This document shows positions 46,701 to 56,492 of a stretch of DNA of 64,000 bases, piece by piece (positions within the stretch are counted from its first letter, which is position 1; every line of letters starts with the position of its first letter). This DNA comes from Triticum aestivum. Lineage: Eukaryota; Streptophyta; Magnoliopsida; Poales; Poaceae. Under the pieces are notes generated by a model. That model worked only from the letters and a program-made list of their open reading frames with translations. It was not told the DNA's origin and made no database searches. The stretch is taken from contig NC_057798.1 in the NCBI RefSeq assembly GCF_018294505.1, positions 371,584,026-371,648,025 of the forward strand. Direction: 5' to 3'. A program made the translations under genes and the position numbers.

Positions 46701-47424
46701 CTGAAAGCTGCTCTTGGGATCGCCAACAAGGAGGTCAGTCGACTAAAAACTGATAAAGCTGCCCTGACCGACCAAGTCAGTAAGTTGACTGGGAAGAAAA
46801 ATGATCTGGAGGCCTTCCTGAGTGGTCTTGCCAAGAAGCTGTTTCTTATGCTTGAAGGTAACCCTCTATGCTCGGCGAACATTTCCAATTGTGGTTTTTC
46901 CATTCGACCATCCCCTTGACTTAGTGATCATCCTTGCAGAATTTTGTCAAAACTTTGAAGAAGAAACTAGCCGGCTGGAGCCAAACCTCGACCCCGTCAA
47001 TTCTCCGGTGAACGACGAAGTTGCCATGGATGTTTTCCGACTGGAGTCTCGTGTTGCAGCTGTCGTGGACTATCTCGCAAGGCTGAAGGCCGCCACATCT
47101 CGCATCGACTCGACGCTCTGGCCTGAGGAGACCCTTCAGAATGACCTTGAGTCGCTGATGGCCCGCTTGAACTTGATCCCTGGTCGAGTGCAGGAATGGA
47201 AGAAGTCCTCGGCTCGGTGTGGTGCGGATGTTGCTCTGTGTCTGGCCCGAGTCCACTGTAAAGATGCGCGAGAAGAGAAGCTGGCGGCCCTTCGGGTGGC
47301 CAACACCAAGAAGCACGACTTCAGGTCCTTTATGGAAACTTTCCTTGCAGCTGCCACTCGGATCGCCGACGGAATTGACCTTGATGAATTCGTTGCACCT
47401 TCCAGCCCTCCACAGGAGGGGTGA
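43799..47424 (+). CDS. C antisense 'putative gypsy type transposon' protein, intact seven-exon gene
   Basis: Exons 43799-44800, 44895-45295, 45385-45455, 45524-45876, 46402-46516, 46591-46857 and 46940-47424 all have GT-AG borders and join in phase (0, 2, 1, 0, 1, 1) into 897 codons plus TGA, with no interruption. The start has a CAACCATGGCC context. Layout: basic Ser/Arg-rich head (1-40); family domain (about 45-330) with ILFRGFLNFFGAQLHHFTP, FVSMCEGFLG and WFYC; acidic Asp/Glu run (about 345-385); a basic KRRRSRK block that could be a nuclear localisation signal (about 508-514); coiled coil in exons 4-6; and a compact C-terminal region in exon 7. It is antisense and convergent to gag-pol. 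The function of the family is not known. Confidence 0.85.
45975..46400. repeat. Three-copy tandem repeat inside intron 4 of the C antisense gene
   Basis: The unit starts GTGGGGGCACGCTGAGTGCA, continues CCCACTGGGTGTAGTCCCC and then a GTCGACTGC-rich part. Copies begin near 45978, 46110 and 46251, with periods of about 132 and 141 bases. The first 20 bases contain the short inverted pair GCAC / GTGC. Confidence 0.85.
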
Positions 47425-47639
47425 AAAACTTCTTCTGGCTCGACACTTTAAATTTGCCTCGGTATGCCGAGTGGAATTGTAACCGATAAACCTTAACAGG
47501 CTTAACGCCTGAGCACTTTCGGTTCCTTTAGATATCGATTCAAACTCGAATTTGGTGCTTGAATACGATTGCCTTTGGCTCGAAATGTCTTTTGCAGGTT
47601 CAAAGCAAGGCGCCTTTACTGCAATCGACTTATTCTTTA

Positions 47640-49290
47640 GTCCACTTAGGCGAGCACTGGGCTGCGGCTAAGCCTCCGAGTGGAAGCCCGGCTTACCACT
47701 CGGTAGGCTTTCTATAACTTAGGCGAGCACTGGGCTGCAGCTAAGCCCCCGAGTGAGAGGTTTACTCTTCACTCGGTAGGATTTTGATAACTTAGGCTAG
47801 CACTGGGCTGCAGCTAAGCCTCCGAGTGAGTGGTTTGCTCTTCACTCGGTAGGATTTTGATAACTTAAGCGAGTGCTTGGACTGCAGCTAAGCCCCCGAG
47901 TGAGAGGGTCGCTCTTCACTCGGTAGGATTTTTGTAACTTAGGCGAGCACAGGGCTGNNNNNNNNNNNNNNNNNNNNNNNNNNNNNNNNNNNNNNNNNNN
48001 NNNNNNNNNNNNNNNNNNNNNNNNNNNNNNNNNNNNNNNNNNNNNNNNNNNNNNNNNNNNNNNNNNNNNNNNNNNNNNNNNNNNNNNNNNNNNNNNNNNN
48101 NNNNNNNNNNNNNNNNNNNNNNNNNNNNNNNNNNNNNNNNNNNNNNNNNNNNNNNNNNNNNNNNNNNNNNNNNNNNNNNNNNNNNNNNNNNNNNNNNNNN
48201 NNNNNNNNNNNNNNNNNNNNNNNNNNNNNNNNNNNNNNNNNNNNNNNNNNNNNNNNNNNNNNNNNNNNNNNNNNNNNNNNNNNNNNNNNNNNNNNNNNNN
48301 NNNNNNNNNNNNNNNNNNNNNNNNNNNNNNNNNNNNNNNNNNNNNNNNNNNNNNNNNNNNNNNNNNNNNNNNNNNNNNNNNNNNNNNNNNNNNNNNNNNN
48401 NNNNNNNNNNNNNNNNNNNNNNNNNNNNNNNNNNNNNNNNNNNNNNNNNNNNNNNNNNNNNNNNNNNNNNNNNNNNNNNNNNNNNNNNNNNNNNNNNNNN
48501 NNNNNNNNNNNNNNNNNNNNNNNNNNNNNNNNNNNNNNNNNNNNNNNNNNNNNNNNNNNNNNNNNNNNNNNNNNNNNNNNNNNNNNNNNNNNNNNNNNNN
48601 NNNNNNNNNNNNNNNNNNNNNNNNNNNNNNNNNNNNNNNNNNNNNNNNNNNNNNNNNNNNNNNNNNNNNNNNNNNNNNNNNNNNNNNNNNNNNNNNNNNN
48701 NNNNNNNNNNNNNNNNNNNNNNNNNNNNNNNNNNNNNNNNNNNNNNNNNNNNNNNNNNNNNNNNNNNNNNNNNNNNNNNNNNNNNNNNNNNNNNNNNNNN
48801 NNNNNNNNNNNNNNNNNNNNNNNNNNNNNNNNNNNNNNNNNNNNNNNNNNNNNNNNNNNNNNNNNNNNNNNNNNNNNNNNNNNNNNNNNNNNNNNNNNNN
48901 NNNNNNNNNNNNNNNNNNNNNNNNNNNGTGAGAGGGTTGCTCCTCACTCGGTAGGATTTTTATAACTTAGGCGAGTGCTTGGACTGCAGCTAAGCCCCCG
49001 AGTGAGAGGGTTGCTCTTCACTCGGTAGGATTTTTATAACTTAGGCGAAACGGATTCGCAGCTAAGCCTCCGAGTGGGAGTCTGGCTCACCACTCGGTAG
49101 GATTTTGATAACTTAGGCGAGTGCTTGGACTGCAGCTAAGCCTCCGAGTGAGAGGGTTGCTCTTCACTCGGTAGGATTTTTATAACTTAGGCGAAACGGA
49201 TTCGCAGCTAAGCCTCCGAGTGGGAGTCTGGCTCACCACTCGGTAGGATTTTTACAAACTTAGGCGAAACGGATTCGCAGCTAAGTCACC
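47640..49290. repeat. 73-bp tandem repeat array between the antisense gene and pol of C
   Basis: Units share CAGCTAAGCC.CCGAGTG then CACTCGGTAGGATTTT.ATAACTTAGGCGA. Three kinds of head are seen: GCGAGCACTGGGCTG (left of the gap), GCGAGTGCTTGGACTG and GCGAAACGGATTCG. Right of the gap the last two alternate (A-B-A-B-B), a higher-order arrangement. A run of unknown bases at 47958-48927 lies inside, so the real copy number is unknown. Non-coding; it lies where the two convergent genes end. Confidence 0.92.
47958..48927. other. Assembly gap (970 N)
   Basis: A run of N inside the 73-bp tandem array. It probably marks a collapsed or unresolved repeat, so its length should not be trusted. The apparent open frame across it is meaningless. 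Confidence 0.99.
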
Positions 49291-49417
49291 CACTGAGGGG
49301 GAATTTTATTGGACAAAAATAAAAAGTGACAGAAATTATGGAGGAACTATGACACTATTATTTTGAGGTTCATGAACTACAGAAGTACTTTATTGCAACT
49401 CATCCGAGTGTTAAAAC

Positions 49418-52400
49418 TTAAGTATAAAATGGGCAGAGTAGTTCCGCGTTCCAAGCTCGGGGCTCGTCGATATTATGCTCGACGTTGTAAAGACGGTACG
49501 CCCCGTTGTGGAGAACCTTGGTGACGATGAAGGGACCTTCCCAAGAAGGAGCAAGCTTGTGTGGTTTGTGCTGATCCACTCGGAGAACTAAATCTCCTTC
49601 CTGGAAGGCTCGACCTCTCACATTTCTGGCGTGGAAACGACGCAAATCTTGTTGGTAGATGGTCGACCGGATCAGAGCCATCTCCCTTTCTTCCTCTAAA
49701 AGGTCGACTGCGTCCTGCCGCGCTTGTTCAGCCTCTGCTTTGTTGTAGATTTCAACTCGAGGAGCATTGTGGAGAAGATCACTCGGCAAGACTGCTTCAG
49801 CTCCGTAGACCAAGAAGAATGGAGTTCTTCCGGTCGACCGATTAGGTGTGGTCCGCAGCCCCCAAAGCACTGAGGGAAGTTCGTCGACCCAAGCTCCAGC
49901 CGCGTGTTTGAGATCACGCATCAGTCGGGGCTTCAATCCCTTAAGAATCAGTCCATTAGCTCGCTCCACTTGTCCATTCGACTGCGGATGGGCGACTGAA
50001 GCGTAGTCGACCCGTGTGCCTTGGGAGTTGCAGAAATCTCTGAATTCCTCCGAGTCAAAGTTCGACCCATTATCTGTAATGATGCTGTGCAGGACTCCAT
50101 ATCTGAATATTAGTTCCCTGATGAAGCTAACAACAGTACCTGTGTCAAGGTTCTTGATTGGTTTAGCCTCGATCCACTTGGTGAACTTGTCGACTGCCAC
50201 CAGTACATGCGTGAAGCCACTTCGTCCTGTTCTCAAAGGACCGACCATGTCCAGTCCCCATACTGCAAAAGGCCAGACGAGTGGGATGGTCTTCAGAGCT
50301 GACGCAGGCTTGTGCGACATATTCGAGTAGAACTGACATCCCTCGCACTTATCTACTATTTCTTTTGCCATCTCATTCGCCTTTGGCCAGTAAAATCCGG
50401 CTCGGTATGCTTTGGCCACGATGGTCCGAGAGGACGCATGATGACCACAGGTCCCCGAGTGGATATCATTGAGGATGAGTCGACCTTCTTCTAGTGTTAT
50501 GCACTTCTGACCGACTCCAGTCGCGCTTTCTCTGTATAATTGTCCTTTGATTACGGTAAAGGCCTTAGATCGTCGGACGATCTGTCGAGCCTCTTCCTCA
50601 TCCTCCGGAAGCTCTTTTCTCAGGATATGCGCGACATATGGAACTGTCCAGTCGGGAATGACCACCAAGACCTCCATGATCAGGTCGACCACCGCTGGGA
50701 CTTCAACTTCAGTCGGATCTGTGGCACTCTTGGGCTGTGGAGTTTCTTCGGTGAAAGGATCTTCTTTGACTGACGGAGTGTGTATATGCTCCAAGAACAC
50801 ACCACTCGGAATGGCTTCTCTCTTGGAACCTATCTTTGCTAGATCATCAGCTGCTTGATTTTTCAGTCGGGGTATATGATGGAGCTCCAACCCCTCGAAC
50901 TTCTTTTCCAGCTTCCTCACTGCACTGCAGTATCCAGTCATGGCTGGGCTTCTCACGTCCCACTCTTTCATCACCTGGTTGACCACTAAATCCGAGTCGC
51001 CATAGACCATCAGGCGACGGACGCCGAGTGAAATGGCCATGCGCAACCCATATAAGAGGGCCTCATATTCTGCCTCATTGTTGGAGGAATCAAAGTGAAT
51101 CTGGAGCACATATCTGAGCTTATCTCCTCTGGGGGAAACCAGGACAACCCCAGCACCGGAACCATTCAACATCTTAGAGCCATCAAAGAACATGGTCCAA
51201 TGCTCCGAGTGAACTTCAGTCGGCTGCTGTTGTTCAATCCACTCGGCGAGGAAATCTGCTATTGCCTGGGACTTAATGGCTTTCTTTGACTCAAACTTGA
51301 TATCAAGGGGAAGAAGTTCAATCGCCCATTTGGCCACTCGACCAGTTGCATCTCTGTTGTGCAAAATCTCTGATAGTGGAGCGTCGCTGACGACTGTGAT
51401 GGAATGATCAGAAAAATAATGAGCAACCTTCTTTGTGGTCATGTATATTCCATACACAAGCTTCTGATAATGAGGATATCTCTGCTTGGATGGAGTCAAG
51501 ACTTCAGACAAATAATACACTGGGCGCTGAACTTTGAGAGCTTTTCCTTCTTCTTCCCGCTCGACCGTAAGCACAGTACTGACGACTTGTCCTGTGGCTG
51601 CGATATAGAGAAACAGAGGCTCTTTGCTGATTGGAGCAGCAAGCACCGGCTGGGTGGAGAGCAGAGCTTTTAGCTCGGCAAACGCTGCATCAGCTTCTGG
51701 AGTCCACTCGAACTTGTCTGTCTTCTTCATCAGTCGGTAAAGAGGCAATGCCTTTTCACCGAGTCGTGAGATGAATCGACTTAATGCGGCCAAGCATCCA
51801 GTAAGCTTCTGGACATCGTGCACTCGCACAGGGCGTTTCATTCAGAGAATAGTGCCAATCTTCTCTGGGTTAGCGTCGATTCCCTGTTCGGAAATGAGAA
51901 AACCGAGTAACTTGCCACCAGGAACTCCAAATGTGCACTTTGATGGATTGAGCTTGATATCATATCTTCTGAGGTTGGCAAATGTTTCGGCGAGATCAGC
52001 GAGCAGGTCGGAACCTTTTCGTGACTTGACAACAATATCATCCATATAAGCTTCCACATTCCGACTGATTTGAGTGAGTAGACACTTCTGAATCATTCGC
52101 ATAAATGTGGCTCCGGCATTCTTGAGACCGAATGGCATGGTGATATAGCAGAGCACCCGAATGGAGTGATGAAAGCTGTTTTTACCTCGTCGGGTCCGTA
52201 CAGACGGATCTGGTGGTACCCGGAGTAGGCATCTAGAAAAGACAGCCTCTCGCATCCCGCGGCCGAGTCAACAATTTGATCTATGCGAGGGAGAGGAAAA
52301 TGATCTTTCGGGCAGGCCCGGTTGATGTTCTTGAAATCAATGCACATTCGGAGCGACTTGTCCTTCTTAGGAACCATGACGACATTAGCGAGCCACTCGG

Positions 52401-52566
52401 AGTGGTATATCTCTCGGATAAATCCTGCCGCCAACAGTCGAGCCACTTCTTCACCAATGGCTTTTCTCTTCTGGACGGCGGACCGCCGAAGATGCTCTTT
52501 GACTGGTTTTGCAGATGAGTCGACTCTTAGGCGATGCTCAGCCAGTCCCCTGGGAACACCTGGCAT
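49418..52566 (-). pseudogene. C pol: reverse transcriptase, two RNase H domains, integrase
   Basis: Continues the gag-protease frame after the stop at 52630. Reverse transcriptase: VMVPKKDKSLRMCIDF, FLDAYSGYHQI, then a frameshift near 52150, then FGLKNAGATF and the catalytic YMDD box. TGA at 51842 interrupts the thumb. From 51841 to 49418, 807 residues are open: the first RNase H (FEWTPEADAAF, AKWAIELLPLDI); a second RNase H with FDGSK, NNEAEYEALLYG, YGDSDLVVNQ and NQAADDLA, keeping the acidic residues; integrase with the His-His-Cys-Cys finger (HASSRT..CEGCQFY), GLDMVGP, TDNGSNF and GQVERANGL; and a C-terminal WEGPFIVTKV. Two RNase H domains mark the Tat lineage of Ty3/gypsy. The enzymes copy and insert the element; this copy is disabled by the listed breaks. 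Confidence 0.9.
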
Positions 52567-52629
52567 GTCAGTGGGCTTCCATGCAAAAATGTCCCAGTTC
52601 TCACGGAGGAACTGGATGAGCGCTTCTTC

Positions 52630-55578
52630 CTATTTTGGGTCGAGTGTTGTGGATATGCGGGTCGGAGCTGCATCGGGGTCGGTCGGGTGAATGTGAACAG
52701 GCTTCGTCTCACCGGACGACTGGAATGCAGACTCTGTGGCGGGTTTCTTTGATCGCAGCAAGTCACTCGGATCTGCGTTTTGCTTGTATTCCTCGAACTC
52801 GACCGCTGTCACCTGGGAATCGGCAATCTTGGAGCCCTTTTGAAAGCACTCTTCTGCCTTTTTCCTATCACCGGTGACAGTGATCACTCCTTTGGGGCCG
52901 GGCATCTTCAATTTGAGGTACACGTAACATGGTCGAGCCATGAACCGTGCGTAAGCTGGTCTCCCCAAAATGGCATGATATGCACTCTGAAAATCCGCGA
53001 CCTCAAACGTCAACTTTTCTTTGCGAAAATGTTTCGAATCACCAAACACCACATCCAAAGCTATTTGGCCGAGTGACTCGGCTTTCTTCCCTGGTATAAC
53101 TCCATGAAAGCTCATGTTACTAGTGCTCAGTCGGGACATCGGAATGCCCATTCCTTTCAGTGTGTCTGCATACAACAAATTCAGCCCGCTTCCACCATCC
53201 ATCAGCACCTTTGTCAGTCGAGTGCCTTCGACAACTGGATCGACCACCAAAGCTTGCCTCCCAGGGGTGGCAATATGAGTCGGGTGATTAGATTGGTCAA
53301 ATGTGATGGGTATTTGAGACCATTTCAGATAATTTGCTTTTGCTGGGGCAACCATGTTCACCTCTCGGTTAATGACTTTCAGTCGGCTCCTGCTTTCCAC
53401 ATCTGCAAAGATCATCAGAGTGGAGTTGATATGCGGATATCCTTCCTCACTGTCCTCCTTGTCTTCAGCCTTGTCCGACTCCTTCTCCTTGTCCTTAGAC
53501 TGTTTTCCCTGAAACTGCTGGATCAGGAGTCGACATTGGCGAGTGGTGTGCTTCGGGTAGATGATATTCCCCTCTTCGTCTTTGTTTGTGTGGATGTGAC
53601 ATGGCATATCCATTACGTCGTTCCCTTCTTTATCTTTTACCTTCTTGGGGTTCCAGGATCCTTTTGGTTTCCCCTTAAACTTTCCCTGAGTCACGGCCAG
53701 AGCCTCTCCAGGAGCTGCCGGTTCAGCCTTCCGCTTCTGTTTCCGACTGGTGTTCCCTTTTTCTGACTGACTAGGCTTGTGCTTGCCGCTTCGGAGTCGG
53801 TCTTCTTCTTCGCCGTTGGCGTACTTGGTAGCAATCTCCATCATCCGACTCAAGGTCATGTCACCGGTTCGACCAAACTTCAAACTCAGTTCTCTGTTCT
53901 TGACGCCATCTTTGAAGGCGCAGACTGCCTGATGATCAGACACATTCTCCACAGTGTGGTGCAAAGTGATCCACCTCTGAATATACTCTCTGAGAGTCTC
54001 ATTAGCCTTCTGCACGCAGACTTGCAACTCTGTCAATCCAGCTGGTCGCTTGCAAGTTCCTTCAAACATTCTGATGAACACTCGGGATAGATCTTCCCAA
54101 GTGTAAATGCTGCTAGGAGGTAATTGAGTCAACCATGCCCTGGCAGAACCTTCCAGCATGAGGGGCAAATCCTTCATGGCCACCTCGTCGTTCCCACCAC
54201 CAATCTGAACTGCCACTCGGTAGTCTTCAAGCCAAGTTTCAGGCTTAGACTCACCAATGAACTTGCTGACTCCTGTTGCCAACCTGAAATTGGGAGGGAT
54301 AACTGCGGCTCTGATAGCTCTGCTGAAACATTCAGGACCAGAAACATGCACTCGACTGCTTGTGGGTGCATCTCTGTCGAGTCCGTTTCGATGGGCTCTG
54401 TTCCGGTCGACCAAACCTTGCACGATAATGGATCGCGCGTCGAAGCCTGGTTCTCTGGGGTCGACTGGAACCCTTCGCCCTGTACTGTACTGACACCTGT
54501 CATCTTGCTGCCGAGGAGCGTAAGACCCACCCCTCGGAGGGGAATTGGGCACTCGACGCCTATCATCTCGGTCGAGTCTGTCGCCATATTGATCTCGCCG
54601 ATTCTCGCGCCCTTCACGCCGCGGAGGCGATCTGGGGCTGTGAGCCGACTGAACCGTATTCGCAATGACGGATCGACTGTGAATTCTGTTGCGCGACTGA
54701 GACACGGCTGAATTCTGATCTCCTGCTGCCCGGAGCAGATCCCTGATCTGCAGCAAACCTCTGCCAGCTTCCGACTGTGAAGGCTGGATGGACTCTGCTA
54801 TACGGGTCGCAGCTGCTAAATTCTGGATTGGGGTTCGATATACCTGAGTCGGCGGGAAGAGTTGACGTCGACTGGTGTCGGGAACTCGTTGCCGCGCGCG
54901 CTCGTCGAGTGCTCGCTGAAGATTCTCCAGTCGAGTGCGTTCGGCCAAATTGGCCAGACGTGCCTCCTCCAAGGCACGAGCCTCGGGGGTTTCTCCTGCG
55001 ATGGGAGTACGCAGGGCATCCACGTTCCTGCGGCGAAGTTCCTCTCTTTGCAGAGAGTCGAGTGGCTCGGGCTGGTACTCTTCGTGGCCTCGTGCGGGGT
55101 CGCCTCCGTCACCTGCTCCACCATCACGGGCGAAGCCAGGGGGACTGCGGGGTCCGTCGACCATCAAGATTTCCGCCGCTGGATCACTGCTACCGCACTC
55201 GGATGCAGTCTCTACGGAGCCAGTCGATAGATCGAACAACCCGTAGAGAGATTCGTCGGGCTCGATTGCCGCAACTTGGGTGGTGGCCGATTGGCGAGCC
55301 ACCGCGTGCCTCACCCATCGCTGAAGCCTCGACCGGCCCGAGCGCTTGCGCTGGCGGGAGACCGGGAGGGTGGACGATGGAGGAGCCGACCGATACGGGG
55401 TCGATGGTTGCCGCAGCAGAACACCGCGGAGACATGCGCGAAAATGCGTCGCACCGCGAACGGGGAGTGCATCAACGTCGAGTGGAGCCTCCTGGAGCCA
55501 CGCAGAGTCGTCGGCGATGAAGGTGAGAGTGCCGAGACGGATCTCTCGACCCTCGACCAAAACTCCAGCAGACACCAT
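52630..55578 (-). CDS. C gag-protease polyprotein (982 residues)
   Basis: Open from the ATG at 55578, 74 bases inside the right LTR, to TAG at 52630. The N-terminal half is Arg/Asp-rich and low in complexity. The gag core lies at about residues 430-600 (WLEDYRVAVQIGGGNDEVAMK, then AWLTQLPPSSIYTWEDLSRV). A basic linker is followed by a CHIH...KHTTRQC knuckle-like motif, and the protease region VLMDGGSGLNLLY at about 790 keeps the catalytic Asp. Gag forms the intracellular particle and protease processes the polyprotein. In related elements the frame continues into reverse transcriptase; here the TAG separates them, and the next in-frame segment resumes directly, so it reads as one nonsense change. 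Confidence 0.9.
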   Translation of the reverse strand: MVSAGVLVEGREIRLGTLTFIADDSAWLQEAPLDVDALPVRGATHFRACLRGVLLRQPSTPYRSAPPSSTLPVSRQRKRSGRSRLQRWVRHAVARQSATTQVAAIEPDESLYGLFDLSTGSVETASECGSSDPAAEILMVDGPRSPPGFARDGGAGDGGDPARGHEEYQPEPLDSLQREELRRRNVDALRTPIAGETPEARALEEARLANLAERTRLENLQRALDERARQRVPDTSRRQLFPPTQVYRTPIQNLAAATRIAESIQPSQSEAGRGLLQIRDLLRAAGDQNSAVSQSRNRIHSRSVIANTVQSAHSPRSPPRREGRENRRDQYGDRLDRDDRRRVPNSPPRGGSYAPRQQDDRCQYSTGRRVPVDPREPGFDARSIIVQGLVDRNRAHRNGLDRDAPTSSRVHVSGPECFSRAIRAAVIPPNFRLATGVSKFIGESKPETWLEDYRVAVQIGGGNDEVAMKDLPLMLEGSARAWLTQLPPSSIYTWEDLSRVFIRMFEGTCKRPAGLTELQVCVQKANETLREYIQRWITLHHTVENVSDHQAVCAFKDGVKNRELSLKFGRTGDMTLSRMMEIATKYANGEEEDRLRSGKHKPSQSEKGNTSRKQKRKAEPAAPGEALAVTQGKFKGKPKGSWNPKKVKDKEGNDVMDMPCHIHTNKDEEGNIIYPKHTTRQCRLLIQQFQGKQSKDKEKESDKAEDKEDSEEGYPHINSTLMIFADVESRSRLKVINREVNMVAPAKANYLKWSQIPITFDQSNHPTHIATPGRQALVVDPVVEGTRLTKVLMDGGSGLNLLYADTLKGMGIPMSRLSTSNMSFHGVIPGKKAESLGQIALDVVFGDSKHFRKEKLTFEVADFQSAYHAILGRPAYARFMARPCYVYLKLKMPGPKGVITVTGDRKKAEECFQKGSKIADSQVTAVEFEEYKQNADPSDLLRSKKPATESAFQSSGETKPVHIHPTDPDAAPTRISTTLDPK

Positions 55579-55631
55579 GATGAAAGTGCTCGGAAGAATC
55601 GCAACTTCTCCACAAAATCGCTAAAACACCT

Positions 55632-55651
55632 GCCCCACGGTGGGCGCCAAC
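55632..55651 (-). promoter_or_regulatory. Primer binding site of element C
   Basis: On the minus strand, directly inside the LTR, the sequence reads GTTGGCGCCCACCGTGGGGC. The TGGCGCC start is the common form for plant gypsy elements. Confidence 0.7.
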
Positions 55652-56178
55652 TATCGTGGTTCTAAGCCTGACAGTAGAGTGGGGGGTAGGTATGGAGAGG
55701 CAAGGTCCTAGCTATGGAGAGGTTGTAAACACAAGGGATGTACGAGTTCAGGCCCTTCTCGGAAGAAGTAATAGCCCTACGTCTCGGAGCCCGGAGGCGG
55801 TCGAGTGGATTAAGAGTATATGAGTTACAAGGTGCCGAACCCTTCTACCTGTGGAGGGGGGTGGCTTATATAGAGTGTGCCAGGACCCCAGCCAGCCCAC
55901 GTAGGAGAGGGTTTAAGGTGAGTTAAGTCTGGGGCGTTACTGGAAACGCCCCACATAAAGCGTCTTTACTATCATAAAGCCTACTTAATTACAGGCCGTT
56001 GCAGTGCAGAGTGCCTCTTGACCTCCTAGTGGTCGAGTGAGTCTTCGTGGTCGAGTCCTTCAATGCAGTCGAGAGAGTCCTTCGTTGGTCGACTCGAAGG
56101 CGACCTCTTCTAATGGTGTCCTTGGGTAAGGTACTTAGATCAGGTCCATGACCCTACCCTAGGTACATGACCCCATCA
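55652..56178 (-). repeat. C LTR, right copy
   Basis: 527 bp, begins TATCGTGGTT (G to A at the second base) and ends GACCCCATCA. About 99% identical to the copy at 42715. Confidence 0.94.
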
Positions 56179-56183
56179 GGTAG

Positions 56184-56492
56184 TACAAGAGTAGTTCTAC
56201 CACGAGATCAGAGAGGCTAAACCCTAGAGGCTAGCCTATGGTATGATTGTTGTTCTTCCTACGGACTAAAACCCTCCGGTTTATATAGACATCGGAGAGG
56301 GCTAGGGTTACGCAGAGTCGGTTACAATGGGAGGAGATCTACATATCGTATTGCCAAGCGTGCCTTCCACGCCAAGGAAAGTCCCATCCGGACACGGGAC
56401 AAAGTCTTCAATCTTGTATCTTCATAGTCCGGGAGTCCGGCCAAAGGTCATAGTCCGGCCATCCGGACACCCCCTAATCCAGGACTCCCTCA
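56184..56492 (-). repeat. B3 LTR, right copy, second part
   Basis: Resumes at TACAAGAG after the TSD of C and ends CTCCCTCA, followed by AGGCC, the TSD of B3. Confidence 0.93.

Larger units (their letters stand above)
42715..56178 (-). mobile_element. Gypsy element C, Tat-lineage-like, full structure, youngest insertion
   Basis: Two 527-bp LTRs (42715-43241 and 55652-56178) differ at about five positions by hand (1%). The duplication is GATAG (42710-42714) and GGTAG (56179-56183), one mismatch, and the insertion lies inside the right LTR of B3. Minus-strand gag-protease (52630-55578) and RT-RNase H-RNase H-integrase (49418-52566) are complete in domain content but carry two stops and one frameshift. 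The plus-strand antisense gene (43799-47424) is intact. A 73-bp tandem array with an assembly gap separates the two. Total 13.5 kb including 970 unknown bases. Confidence 0.95.
33044..56492 (-). mobile_element. Gypsy element B3, pol-bearing, interrupted in its right LTR by element C
   Basis: The left LTR is 33044-33509. The right LTR is 42552-42714 joined to 56184-56492 (472 bp once C and one TSD are removed). The TSD AGGCC is at 33039-33043 and 56493-56497. Without C the element is about 10.0 kb. It has a plus-strand antisense gene (33835-36576) and minus-strand gag-protease-RT-RNase H-integrase (37451-42504). It shares its LTR with B1 and B2 but has a different gag, so it could be the enzyme-providing relative. 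Its own reading frame is broken. Confidence 0.94.

Noticed and set aside
47916..48947. 343-codon frame made mostly of unknown residues
   Set aside because: It only spans the run of N.
47640..49290. CRISPR-like regular repeats
   Set aside because: Units are directly joined with no unique spacers, and the setting is a plant retrotransposon.
53104..55665. Several plus-strand frames of 100-250 codons
   Set aside because: Shadows of the 982-residue gag-protease frame on the minus strand.
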